Positions 56,908-64,000 of a DNA stretch of 64,000 bases are shown here, piece by piece; the first letter of the stretch is position 1, and each line of letters starts with the position of its first letter. The notes under the pieces were generated by a model. The model searched no databases, was not told where the DNA came from, and worked only from the letters and a program-made list of their open reading frames with translations. The stretch is taken from contig CACDYZ010000004.1 in the NCBI GenBank assembly GCA_902557145.1, positions 1 through 64,000 on the forward strand, in the 5' to 3' direction. The position numbers and the translations under genes were made by a program. Source of the stretch: an uncultured Alphaproteobacteria bacterium. GTDB taxonomy: Bacteria > Pseudomonadota > Alphaproteobacteria > HIMB59.

Positions 56908-57611
56908 TTTTTTATTAAACTCCTAAAAGTCTTAATAGTTTTAACCAGTGAAATAAATATAGCTTCAGATATTATAAAATGACCAACGTGGACAGTATCT
57001 ACATATCTTCTTTTTTTTATATATTTTATGTTATTAAAATTTAAACCATGCCCTACATTAACTATAAGTTTCTTAGAGTGAGCATACTCGATCATTTCGT
57101 TTATTTTATTAATAATATTTTTTTTAATGATTTTTTTATCTAAAGGCCCTGTATGTATTTCAACAGTATCAAAACCTAAAATTTTAGCTAAAGTAATCAT
57201 TTTTTTTGAAGGATTTATAAAAGCACTAACTTGTATATTTTTTTTTTGAGAAACTTTTAATAGCTTCTTTAATCTTGGATAAGATATTTTATTTAAATTT
57301 AAACCACCCTCTGTAGTGATTTCATTTCTTTTTTCAGGAACCAAGCAAATAAAATCAGGATTAATCTTATTAGCTATTTGTATCATTTCATCTGTAAGAG
57401 CCATTTCAAGATTAATTGGAATTTTAGAATTTTTTTTTAATTCTAATAAATCTTGATCTTTTATATGTCTTCTGTCTTCTCTCAAGTGAACAGTTAAAGT
57501 GTCAACTTTTGCATCATGACAAACTTTTAATGCTCTTAATAAATTTGGATTGTTTTGTCCTCTAGCGTTACGAAGGGTAGCAATATGATCTATGTTAACT
57601 CCAAGTTTCAT
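56904..57611 (-). CDS. pdxJ: Pyridoxine 5'-phosphate synthase
   Basis: 235 residues. LGVNIDHIATLRNARGQNNPN, DTLTVHLREDRRHI, INLEMALTDEMI, FICLVPEKRNEITTEGGLN and VGHGLNFNNI match PdxJ throughout, including the catalytic His, Glu and the phosphate-binding loop. It condenses aminoacetone phosphate with deoxyxylulose phosphate to make vitamin B6. One-base overlap with the spoT-like gene. Confidence 0.97.
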   Translation of the reverse strand: MKLGVNIDHIATLRNARGQNNPNLLRALKVCHDAKVDTLTVHLREDRRHIKDQDLLELKKNSKIPINLEMALTDEMIQIANKINPDFICLVPEKRNEITTEGGLNLNKISYPRLKKLLKVSQKKNIQVSAFINPSKKMITLAKILGFDTVEIHTGPLDKKIIKKNIINKINEMIEYAHSKKLIVNVGHGLNFNNIKYIKKRRYVDTVHVGHFIISEAIFISLVKTIKTFRSLIKK

Positions 57612-59749
57612 TAATAATTAATTGATTGTCTTTTAACTTTATCAACTTGGCTTAAAGTTTTCATTTCGGCAAGAACAAATTTTAATTTATCTGAGCTTTC
57701 GATACTTATATCGATTATGAACGTGTAAACTTTTTTAGTTCTATTAGCGATACGGATATTTTCAATATTAATCTCATGTTTATCAAAAATTGAAGTGATA
57801 CTAAACAGTGCACCTGGTTGATTTTTAATAATTATCTCTATTCTTGAGTTAAATTCAGATTGGTTTTCATCCTCTCCCCATTCTGATTTGTAGAAATTAT
57901 CTTTATGATAATACCCCAAACTATCGCAAATTGTATTATGAACAACTAAGCCACGACCGTAAGACATTATAGATATGATGCTATCACCTTTTATAGGTGA
58001 GCAGCAAGTTGCATAGTTCACAGCTATGCCATTTTCATATTTTAATACATCTATTCTCTCTTCATCTTCTTTAGATTGAAAAATTTTTTTGACAATATTA
58101 TTTTCCATTTCTTTAAAAAGTTTATCAAGTTCTGCTCTAGATAAAAAACCTCTACCAACATTTTCAAAAAGTTTATTTTTGTATTTAAAGTCAGTCTTTC
58201 TTAAAATCTTTTCATAAATACCATCATCAGAAATTATATTTTTAGATTTTGCTATATAGTTTAAAATATCTTTTCCAAGAATTTCAAATTCTCTTCTTCT
58301 TTTTGACCTAAAAAAGTACCTAATTTTTTCTTTAACTTTTTCTTTTTTTACAAATCTAATCCATAACGGGGAAATTGTAGTGTTTTCATCTAAGATAATT
58401 TCAACCTGATCTCCATTATCAAGTTTTGTGCTTAAAGGTAACTCTTGTCCATTTACAATTGCACCAGCACACCTATCTCCTATATCTGTATGAATTGTAT
58501 AAGCAAAATCAACAGGAGTAGAGTCTAAAGGTAGTGTAAATAATTCACCTTTTGGAGAAAAAACATATATTTGCTCATCAAAAAATTGTTGGGAAGTTTT
58601 ATTTAAAATTAAATGTTGTTCATTTTCTTCAACATAATTAACAGCATCCCTTAACCATGCATATACCCCCTCACTGCTACTATCTTTATTTAAATATTTA
58701 TATCTCCAGTGTGCAGCAATACCATTCTCTGCAATCATATGCATTGCTCTTGATCTTATTTGTACTTCAAATATTTTTTTTTGGAAAATAAGGTCTGAGT
58801 GTATTGATCGGTATCCATTAGGTTTAGGGCTTGATATATAATCCTTAGTTCTTCCTACCTTTGCGGAGAAATTACGATGAATTATACCTAATACTTTATA
58901 GCAATCTCTTGTTGATTTAGTGATGATCCTGACAGCAGCTATGTCTGAAATAGAATTTAAGTCAGTATTTTTCTTATTTATTTTTTTCCAAATTGAATAT
59001 GGATTTTTTTTTCTATAATGAATTTCTGCATCGATATCTGACTTTTTTAGATATTCTTTCATTAAATTTTCAAGCTCAATAAAAGAGCCCTCTAGATTTT
59101 TAAAAGTGTTATCAATTTTATCGTTAATTCTACTAAAAATATCAGGGTGAAGGTTTTTAAAAGATATATTTTCTAAAATGGACTTCCAATTTTCAAATCC
59201 TAGTCGCTGAGCTAAGGGGGCGTAAATTAGTAAGGTCTCATTACTAACTCTTTTTCTTTTTTCAACATCTTTAAAATAATGAATTGTTTTTATGTTGTGC
59301 AACCTATCTGCTAATTTAATAATTAAAACTCTTATATCTTTTGCAGTTGAAATAAGAAGTTTTCTAAAATTTTCTGCTTCTTTTTCTGATCTTGTTGTTT
59401 TTTTTTCCTCTAAAAAATCAATTTTAGTTAAACCATCCACTAAATTTGTTATACTAGGGCCAAAGTTTTCTTTTAATTCTAATTTTGAAAATTTTGTATC
59501 TTCAATTACATCGTGGAGTAAGCCTGTAATAACTGTTTCTGTATCTAATTTTAGTTCAATAAGCGACTTACAAACCTCGTATGGATGTATTATATATGGA
59601 TCTCCAGAGGCACGGAATTGATCTTTATGGGATGTTTCTGCTACCTCTATTGCTTTAACAAATAAATTCTCATTAAAATTTTTATCATAGGATTGTAATG
59701 CTGACTTAAAATCGCTGTAACTATCATTGAAATAGCTGGTTTGGAACAT
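57611..59749 (-). CDS. RelA/SpoT family (p)ppGpp synthetase/hydrolase
   Basis: 712 residues. HD hydrolase domain with LLHDVIEDT (His79-Asp80, Glu83-Asp84) intact, synthetase domain with YRSIHSDLIF, TGS domain (YVFSPKGELFTLPLDSTPVDFAYTIHTDIG), and a C-terminal ACT domain. Both catalytic sites look complete, so it is probably a bifunctional Rsh enzyme controlling the stringent response. It sits between rpoZ and pdxJ, the normal alphaproteobacterial place. Confidence 0.96.
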   Translation of the reverse strand: MFQTSYFNDSYSDFKSALQSYDKNFNENLFVKAIEVAETSHKDQFRASGDPYIIHPYEVCKSLIELKLDTETVITGLLHDVIEDTKFSKLELKENFGPSITNLVDGLTKIDFLEEKKTTRSEKEAENFRKLLISTAKDIRVLIIKLADRLHNIKTIHYFKDVEKRKRVSNETLLIYAPLAQRLGFENWKSILENISFKNLHPDIFSRINDKIDNTFKNLEGSFIELENLMKEYLKKSDIDAEIHYRKKNPYSIWKKINKKNTDLNSISDIAAVRIITKSTRDCYKVLGIIHRNFSAKVGRTKDYISSPKPNGYRSIHSDLIFQKKIFEVQIRSRAMHMIAENGIAAHWRYKYLNKDSSSEGVYAWLRDAVNYVEENEQHLILNKTSQQFFDEQIYVFSPKGELFTLPLDSTPVDFAYTIHTDIGDRCAGAIVNGQELPLSTKLDNGDQVEIILDENTTISPLWIRFVKKEKVKEKIRYFFRSKRRREFEILGKDILNYIAKSKNIISDDGIYEKILRKTDFKYKNKLFENVGRGFLSRAELDKLFKEMENNIVKKIFQSKEDEERIDVLKYENGIAVNYATCCSPIKGDSIISIMSYGRGLVVHNTICDSLGYYHKDNFYKSEWGEDENQSEFNSRIEIIIKNQPGALFSITSIFDKHEINIENIRIANRTKKVYTFIIDISIESSDKLKFVLAEMKTLSQVDKVKRQSINY

Positions 59750-59778
59750 CAGCTAAAATAATAAACTAAATTGAACTT

Positions 59779-60045
59779 TTAATCTTCAAGAAGATGATCT
59801 TCGTTTTCTTCTTCTTTTTCCTGAACCAGTTGGTAGCTTTTAATAATATCTTCTTTGACATCGCCTACACTGATTTTCTCATCAGCTATTTCTCTTAAAG
59901 CTATTACTGTGCTTTTGTCATTATCTAATGGAACTTGTGCTTCATTGCCGGCGTTTAGGACCTTGGCCCTATGTGAAGCCAATAATACTAAATCGAAAAG
60001 ACTATCAACGTTTTTAGTACAATCTTCTACTGTAACTCTTGCCAT
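59779..60045 (-). CDS. rpoZ: RNA polymerase omega subunit
   Basis: 88 residues. MARVTVEDC opens the protein; [17 protein letters not shown] and [16 protein letters not shown] are the omega signature. It stabilises beta-prime in RNA polymerase and can form part of the (p)ppGpp site, which suits its place just before the Rsh gene. The C-terminal tail is acidic. Confidence 0.97.
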   Translation of the reverse strand: MARVTVEDCTKNVDSLFDLVLLASHRAKVLNAGNEAQVPLDNDKSTVIALREIADEKISVGDVKEDIIKSYQLVQEKEEENEDHLLED

Positions 60046-60088
60046 GTGAGGTTTATATGAAAAAGTAGATGAAAATACAAGAGAATTA

Positions 60089-60526
60089 TTATTTCTTTAT
60101 AATTCTTTGTTTTTTCCTGTCCCACTCCCTTTGCTTGATAGTCTCTCTTTTATCATATTTCTTTTTACCTACTCCTACTCCAAATCTCACCTTTGCTAGA
60201 CCTTTGTCATTAAAAAATATCTCCATAGGAACTGCTGTAAAACCTTTAGTGGTCAACATACCAAGAATTTTTTTTATTTCTCTTTTATTTAAAAGGAGTT
60301 TTTTTATTGATCTAGTTTTCTTTTTAAGGTCGAAATTCTTGTCTCTGGAGATAATTTCAAAGTTATTTATATAAATTTCACCTTTTTGTTCATTTATAAA
60401 ACTTGATTGAATAGAAGCTTTCCCGTTTCTTAAAGGTTTGACCTCATTGCTTTCAAGAACAATACCAGCTACGTAGGTCTCTTTTATTTCATAATCAAAT
60501 TTTGCTCTACGATTTTGAATAGACAA
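60089..60526 (-). CDS. smpB: SsrA-binding protein SmpB
   Basis: 145 residues. [35 protein letters not shown], a conserved middle ([14 protein letters not shown] region), and a C-terminal basic tail ([25 protein letters not shown]) that enters the ribosomal A site. It works with tmRNA in rescue of stalled ribosomes; no tmRNA gene is evident in this window. One base from the dapA stop. Confidence 0.97.
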   Translation of the reverse strand: MSIQNRRAKFDYEIKETYVAGIVLESNEVKPLRNGKASIQSSFINEQKGEIYINNFEIISRDKNFDLKKKTRSIKKLLLNKREIKKILGMLTTKGFTAVPMEIFFNDKGLAKVRFGVGVGKKKYDKRETIKQREWDRKKQRIIKK

Positions 60527-61399
60527 TTAGATAAAATTTAAATCTTTAATTGTTTTTCTTACTTGCTTTTTTGTTTCAGGACTAAGCTCATATAAAGGTT
60601 CTCTAATGTCAGCTTTACATTTACCCATTAAAGAAAGTGCATACTTTGCTGGTGTAGGGTTAGGTTCAGCAAATAATATTTTTGATAAAGATGCCAACCT
60701 TAAGTTTACTTTATCAAATTCTTTATAATTCTTTTTTTGCCAATAATAGTGCAGCATCGATGTTAATTTTGGCGCTACATTAGCTGTCACTGATATACAA
60801 CCATGACCGCCTTGAGCAAGAAATCCAGCTATTGTTCCATCTTCACCTGATAAATAATTAAAATCTTTTTTCATAAAAGTTCTCATTATCAAAGGTCTGG
60901 ACATATCATTAGAAGCATCCTTTATACCAACGATGTTTGAAATTTTATTAAGTTGTTTGAAACTATCAAAAGATAGATCTACTATTGATCTTCCAGGGAT
61001 ATTGTAAATAAGTTGTTTTAAAGGAGATACTTTTGCTATTTTTTTAAAATGATTTATGAGGCCTGTCTGATTTGGCTTATTGTAATATGGTGTAACTACT
61101 AATCCGTAGTTTGCCCCAGCCTTATATGCGTGTTTGGTAAATTCAATTGCCTCTTTAGTGGAGTTAGATCCAGTCCCAGCAATTACAGGTATTTTTTTTG
61201 AAGCTACTTTAATTGCAAATTCAACCAATTGCATATGTTCATCGTGAGAGAGTGTTGGAGACTCACCAGTAGTTCCGCAAACTGTAACTCCAGAAATTCC
61301 ACTTTTAATTTGCCAATTTAAAAGCTTTTCGAAACAATCATAATCAACTTCTCCATTTGAAAAAGGAGTAATTATTGCTGGTATAGATCCTTTAAGCAT
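60527..61399 (-). CDS. dapA: 4-hydroxy-tetrahydrodipicolinate synthase
   Basis: 290 residues. GSIPAIITPFSNGEVDYDCF, VCGTTGESPTLSHDEH, VTPYYNKPNQTGLINHFK with the catalytic Tyr, YNIPGRS and the Schiff-base lysine in VGIKDASND. It condenses pyruvate with aspartate semialdehyde in lysine and peptidoglycan synthesis. Between tRNA-Ser and smpB. Confidence 0.97.
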   Translation of the reverse strand: MLKGSIPAIITPFSNGEVDYDCFEKLLNWQIKSGISGVTVCGTTGESPTLSHDEHMQLVEFAIKVASKKIPVIAGTGSNSTKEAIEFTKHAYKAGANYGLVVTPYYNKPNQTGLINHFKKIAKVSPLKQLIYNIPGRSIVDLSFDSFKQLNKISNIVGIKDASNDMSRPLIMRTFMKKDFNYLSGEDGTIAGFLAQGGHGCISVTANVAPKLTSMLHYYWQKKNYKEFDKVNLRLASLSKILFAEPNPTPAKYALSLMGKCKADIREPLYELSPETKKQVRKTIKDLNFI

Positions 61400-61444
61400 T
61401 CTTATTTTTTACTATTTTTCTAACAAATATATAGGTTTTTTTTA

Positions 61445-61536
61445 TGGCGGAGAGAGAGGGATTCGAACCCTCGGTACAACTTGCGTCGTACGGCGGTTTA
61501 GCAAACCGCTGGTTTCAGCCACTCACCCACCTCTCC
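61445..61536 (-). tRNA. tRNA-Ser (GCU)
   Basis: 92 bases on the minus strand with a long variable arm. GGAGAGG pairs with TCTCTCC (one G-U), the anticodon loop TTGCTAA carries GCT, the T arm is GAGGGTTCGAATCCCTC and CCA is encoded. Confidence 0.97.
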
Positions 61537-61627
61537 TTAGGCATATTTATAGCCAAAATAGTAGCCGAAATATAGTCAAATAAAAAGAATTGTCATTCTT
61601 AAAATTTATATAAGTATTGAATGATAG

Positions 61628-63064
61628 TTAATTCTTGAGTCTTTCAAGCAAAATTTTATTAATTAATTTTGGATTGCCTTTTCCTTTTGTTGCTTTTAAG
61701 CATTTACCAACAAAATATCCTAAAACCCTATCAGAGCCACCTTGAAATTTTGATATATTTTCCTCTTCTCCTATTAGAGCTTCATCAATAATTTTTTCTA
61801 ATTCACCCGAGTCTGAGACTTGCTCAAGACCTAATTCTTTTACAATATCAGATGGTTTGCCTTGACCATTTAAAACTTTAGGTAAAATTTCTTTGCCAGC
61901 TTTATTTGAAATTACATCATCTGAAACAAGTTTAAGAAGATCTGTAATCTCTTTAGTTTTTTCATTTAAACTAGATACTTCTAAATTATTTTCTTTGATA
62001 AAAGCAAAAATATCTCCGACCAACCAAGCTGCAATAAATTTTGGTTTTATATCTGTTTCAGAAATCATTTTTTCAAACAAAATAGCATTTTGCTTTTCAA
62101 CAGTGATAATTTTAGCAATATCTTTATCAACATTATAATCTTTGATAAATTTATCTAACTTAGCTTGAGGTAATTCTCCAACTGATGTCTTTACTTTATC
62201 GATTTGATCTTGAGTTAAATTTACAGGCAACAAATCAGGGTCAGGAAAGTAACGATAATCGTGTGAAAATTCTTTACTTCTCATTGCTCTAGTCTCACCT
62301 GTGCTTGTATCAAATAACATTGTATTTTGCTCAATTCTGCCGCCGCTTTCAATAACATCTATCTGTCTGTTAAATTCATATTCAATAGCTTGCCTTATGA
62401 ATTTGAATGAGTTTAAATTTTTAATTTCGCATCTAGTGCCAAGCTCTCCACCCTTTTTACGAACAGACAAATTAACATCAGCTCTCAAGGAGCCCTCTTG
62501 CATATTTCCATCACATACATCAATATACATAAGCACTTGTCTCAATGAGGACATGTAGCTCACCACCTCCTCTGCTGATGATAAATCGGGATATGAAACT
62601 ATCTCTAAAAGTGGTGTGCCTACTCTATTAAGGTCTATAAAACTAAATTTTGGGTCGATATCATGAATACTTTTACCTGCATCTTGCTCTAAATGAGCTC
62701 TTTCAATTCTAATTTTTTTTTGATTACCTTCATTATCAATATTTATAAATCCCTCAGTTAATATAGGGAACTCAAATTGACTAATTTGATATCCTTGAGG
62801 TAAATCTGGATAAAAGTAATTTTTTCTTTCAAATACAGAATATTTATTGATGTTAAAATTTAATGCAAAGCCAGTTTTTATTGCCATTTCAATACAAGCA
62901 AAATTCATAACTGGAAGCATTCCGGGCATACCAGAGTCTATGAAATTTACATTCTCATTAGGCTCAGATCCAAATTGATTTGGTGAGGATGAAAATAACT
63001 TAGATGAAGTGTTAAGTTGAGCATGAACTTCAAGTCCAATAACCATTTCCCAATTATCGCTCAT
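61628..63064 (-). CDS. gatB: Aspartyl/glutamyl-tRNA amidotransferase subunit B
   Basis: 478 residues. VIGLEVHAQLNTSSKLFSSS, FERKNYFYPDLPQGYQISQFE, GSLRADVNLSVRK, TRCEIKNLNSFKF and the C-terminal YqeY-like region from about 320. It phosphorylates and amidates misacylated Glu-tRNA-Gln or Asp-tRNA-Asn together with GatA and GatC. Overlaps gatA by 11 bases. Presence implies indirect glutaminylation or asparaginylation. Confidence 0.97.
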   Translation of the reverse strand: MSDNWEMVIGLEVHAQLNTSSKLFSSSPNQFGSEPNENVNFIDSGMPGMLPVMNFACIEMAIKTGFALNFNINKYSVFERKNYFYPDLPQGYQISQFEFPILTEGFINIDNEGNQKKIRIERAHLEQDAGKSIHDIDPKFSFIDLNRVGTPLLEIVSYPDLSSAEEVVSYMSSLRQVLMYIDVCDGNMQEGSLRADVNLSVRKKGGELGTRCEIKNLNSFKFIRQAIEYEFNRQIDVIESGGRIEQNTMLFDTSTGETRAMRSKEFSHDYRYFPDPDLLPVNLTQDQIDKVKTSVGELPQAKLDKFIKDYNVDKDIAKIITVEKQNAILFEKMISETDIKPKFIAAWLVGDIFAFIKENNLEVSSLNEKTKEITDLLKLVSDDVISNKAGKEILPKVLNGQGKPSDIVKELGLEQVSDSGELEKIIDEALIGEEENISKFQGGSDRVLGYFVGKCLKATKGKGNPKLINKILLERLKN

Positions 63065-64000
63065 TGAAATTTAATTCCTTTTCTGCAAGTGCTGCTATCT
63101 GTAATAGTTTTTTTTCTTCAAAATAATTTCCTATAAACTGAATACCTAATGGGAGGCCATTTGTACTTAAACCTGAAGGTATAGATATTCCAGGAAGGCC
63201 AGCGAGACTTGTGGGAACTGTATAAATGTCATTCTTATACATAGATATTGGATCAAGTTTATCCCCTATTTTAAATGCCTCATTTGGTGTCGTAGGTGTT
63301 AATATAAAGTCTACATCTTTAAAAATTCTTTGAAAATCATCTTTGATCAAACGTCTCACTTTTTGAGCCTGTCTATAGTAAGCATCATAATAACCGGCTG
63401 ACAATACATAAGCTCCTATGAGTATTCTTCTGGTAACTTCGTCTCCAAATCCTTTTGTTCTTGAATTTAAATAAATATCGTCAAGACTTTTACCATCTTC
63501 TCTTACTCCATAGCGTATTCCATCATATCTAGCTAAGTTTGATGATGCTTCAGCAGGTGCTAGTATGTAATAAGTTGAAAGAGCATATTCAGTAGTCTTA
63601 AACTCTACATCTACAAATTCTACATTATGTTTAATAAGTGCTTTTTTTGTATTTTCAATTTGACTTAATATATCTCCACTAACATCCTTAAGGTAATCAG
63701 ATGGAATACCAATTTTAATTTTTTGATCTAATTTATCGTTAATTCCATTAGAATAGTCTTCTCTAACATGGTTTGAGCTTGTAGTGTCATTAAAATCATG
63801 TTTGTTTATTGAATTCAAAATTAGAGCAGCATCCTCAACAGAGTTAGTAAGAGGGCCAGCCTGATCTAAACTGGATGCAAAAGCAACAATTCCCCATCTA
63901 GAACAAGATCCAAATGTAGGTTTTAGGCCAACTATTCCGCACAAGCTAGCTGGTTGTCTAATTGATCCTCCAGTATCTGTTCCCATTGATGCGACGCAAG
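63054..64000 (-). CDS. gatA: Aspartyl/glutamyl-tRNA amidotransferase subunit A (partial)
   Basis: The N-terminus lies beyond the window end; about 315 C-terminal residues are visible. The amidase signature survives: MGTDTGGSIRQPASLCGIVGLKPTFG, containing the catalytic Ser and the cis-Ser of the Ser-cisSer-Lys triad, followed by YDAYYRQAQKVRRLI and a C-terminal GLPGISIPSGLSTNGLPLGIQFIG. The Met at 63986 is internal, not the start. It releases ammonia from glutamine for GatB. Confidence 0.95.
   Translation of the reverse strand, partial: CVASMGTDTGGSIRQPASLCGIVGLKPTFGSCSRWGIVAFASSLDQAGPLTNSVEDAALILNSINKHDFNDTTSSNHVREDYSNGINDKLDQKIKIGIPSDYLKDVSGDILSQIENTKKALIKHNVEFVDVEFKTTEYALSTYYILAPAEASSNLARYDGIRYGVREDGKSLDDIYLNSRTKGFGDEVTRRILIGAYVLSAGYYDAYYRQAQKVRRLIKDDFQRIFKDVDFILTPTTPNEAFKIGDKLDPISMYKNDIYTVPTSLAGLPGISIPSGLSTNGLPLGIQFIGNYFEEKKLLQIAALAEKELNFNER

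Noticed and set aside
1..64000. CRISPR arrays, insertion sequences, prophage or integrative elements
   Set aside because: No direct-repeat arrays, transposase, integrase or phage genes were seen.

Overview
The window is an AT-rich, very tightly packed stretch of a bacterial chromosome. Neighbouring genes often overlap by 1-60 bases, and no gene-free stretch exceeds about 230 bases. I see no rRNA, transposase, prophage or CRISPR array. Gene content and order (nrdR-glyA-rpiB, rnc-lepB-acpS-pdxJ-relA/spoT-rpoZ-smpB-dapA, plsX-ihfA-merR, a DUF1476-type ATPase inhibitor, glpX next to hom) point to an alphaproteobacterium. The compactness, base composition and osmolyte genes suggest a streamlined marine lineage of the SAR11/HIMB59 kind. 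That placement is inference; no marker gene was compared.

Positions 1-9.9 kb: a small protein resembling the end of malonyl-CoA decarboxylase, then ETF-ubiquinone oxidoreductase and both ETF subunits, a Nudix hydrolase, a dimethylglycine/sarcosine dehydrogenase-type flavoprotein, a choline-kinase-like protein and betaine-homocysteine methyltransferase. Together these look like a glycine betaine demethylation route whose electrons enter the quinone pool through ETF. A TerB/DnaJ protein and a cold shock protein follow.

10-19 kb: a broken small-molecule kinase gene carrying a 35-base perfect inverted repeat, a TPP-riboswitch-controlled thiamine ABC transporter (thiBPQ), methylmalonate-semialdehyde dehydrogenase, an ATP synthase zeta-type inhibitor, and single metabolic genes (glyoxalase, DMT transporter, glutamine amidotransferase, LOG protein, chorismate mutase). 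19-26.3 kb: a ten-gene Mrp-type cation/proton antiporter operon with three large D-like subunits.

26.3-34.3 kb: the most distinctive accessory region. A stand-alone homologue of the formyl-THF hydrolase domain, a formyl-CoA transferase, a ThDP-dependent lyase/decarboxylase, a GntR/FCD regulator and a three-gene tripartite tricarboxylate transporter lie on one strand. Two palindromes with the same 13-base core flank the regulator and transporter genes and are good operator candidates. The set suggests uptake of a small organic acid, CoA activation by exchange with formyl-CoA, C-C cleavage and one-carbon disposal.

34.3-46.8 kb: a quinone-oxidoreductase-like gene, sucCD, a ketopantoate-reductase-family protein, an alanine/serine-glyoxylate aminotransferase, tRNA-Glu, recJ, glpX, hom, rpsI-rplM, a tRNA-like relic, merR, ihfA, plsX and bamE. 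46.8-64 kb: H+-pyrophosphatase, a long minus-strand housekeeping block (nusB, riboflavin genes, nrdR, glyA, rpiB, recO, rnc, lepB, acpS, pdxJ, spoT, rpoZ, smpB, dapA), tRNA-Ser, gatB, and gatA cut by the window end. Two genes commonly found in these neighbourhoods, fabH and era, are missing from their usual positions.
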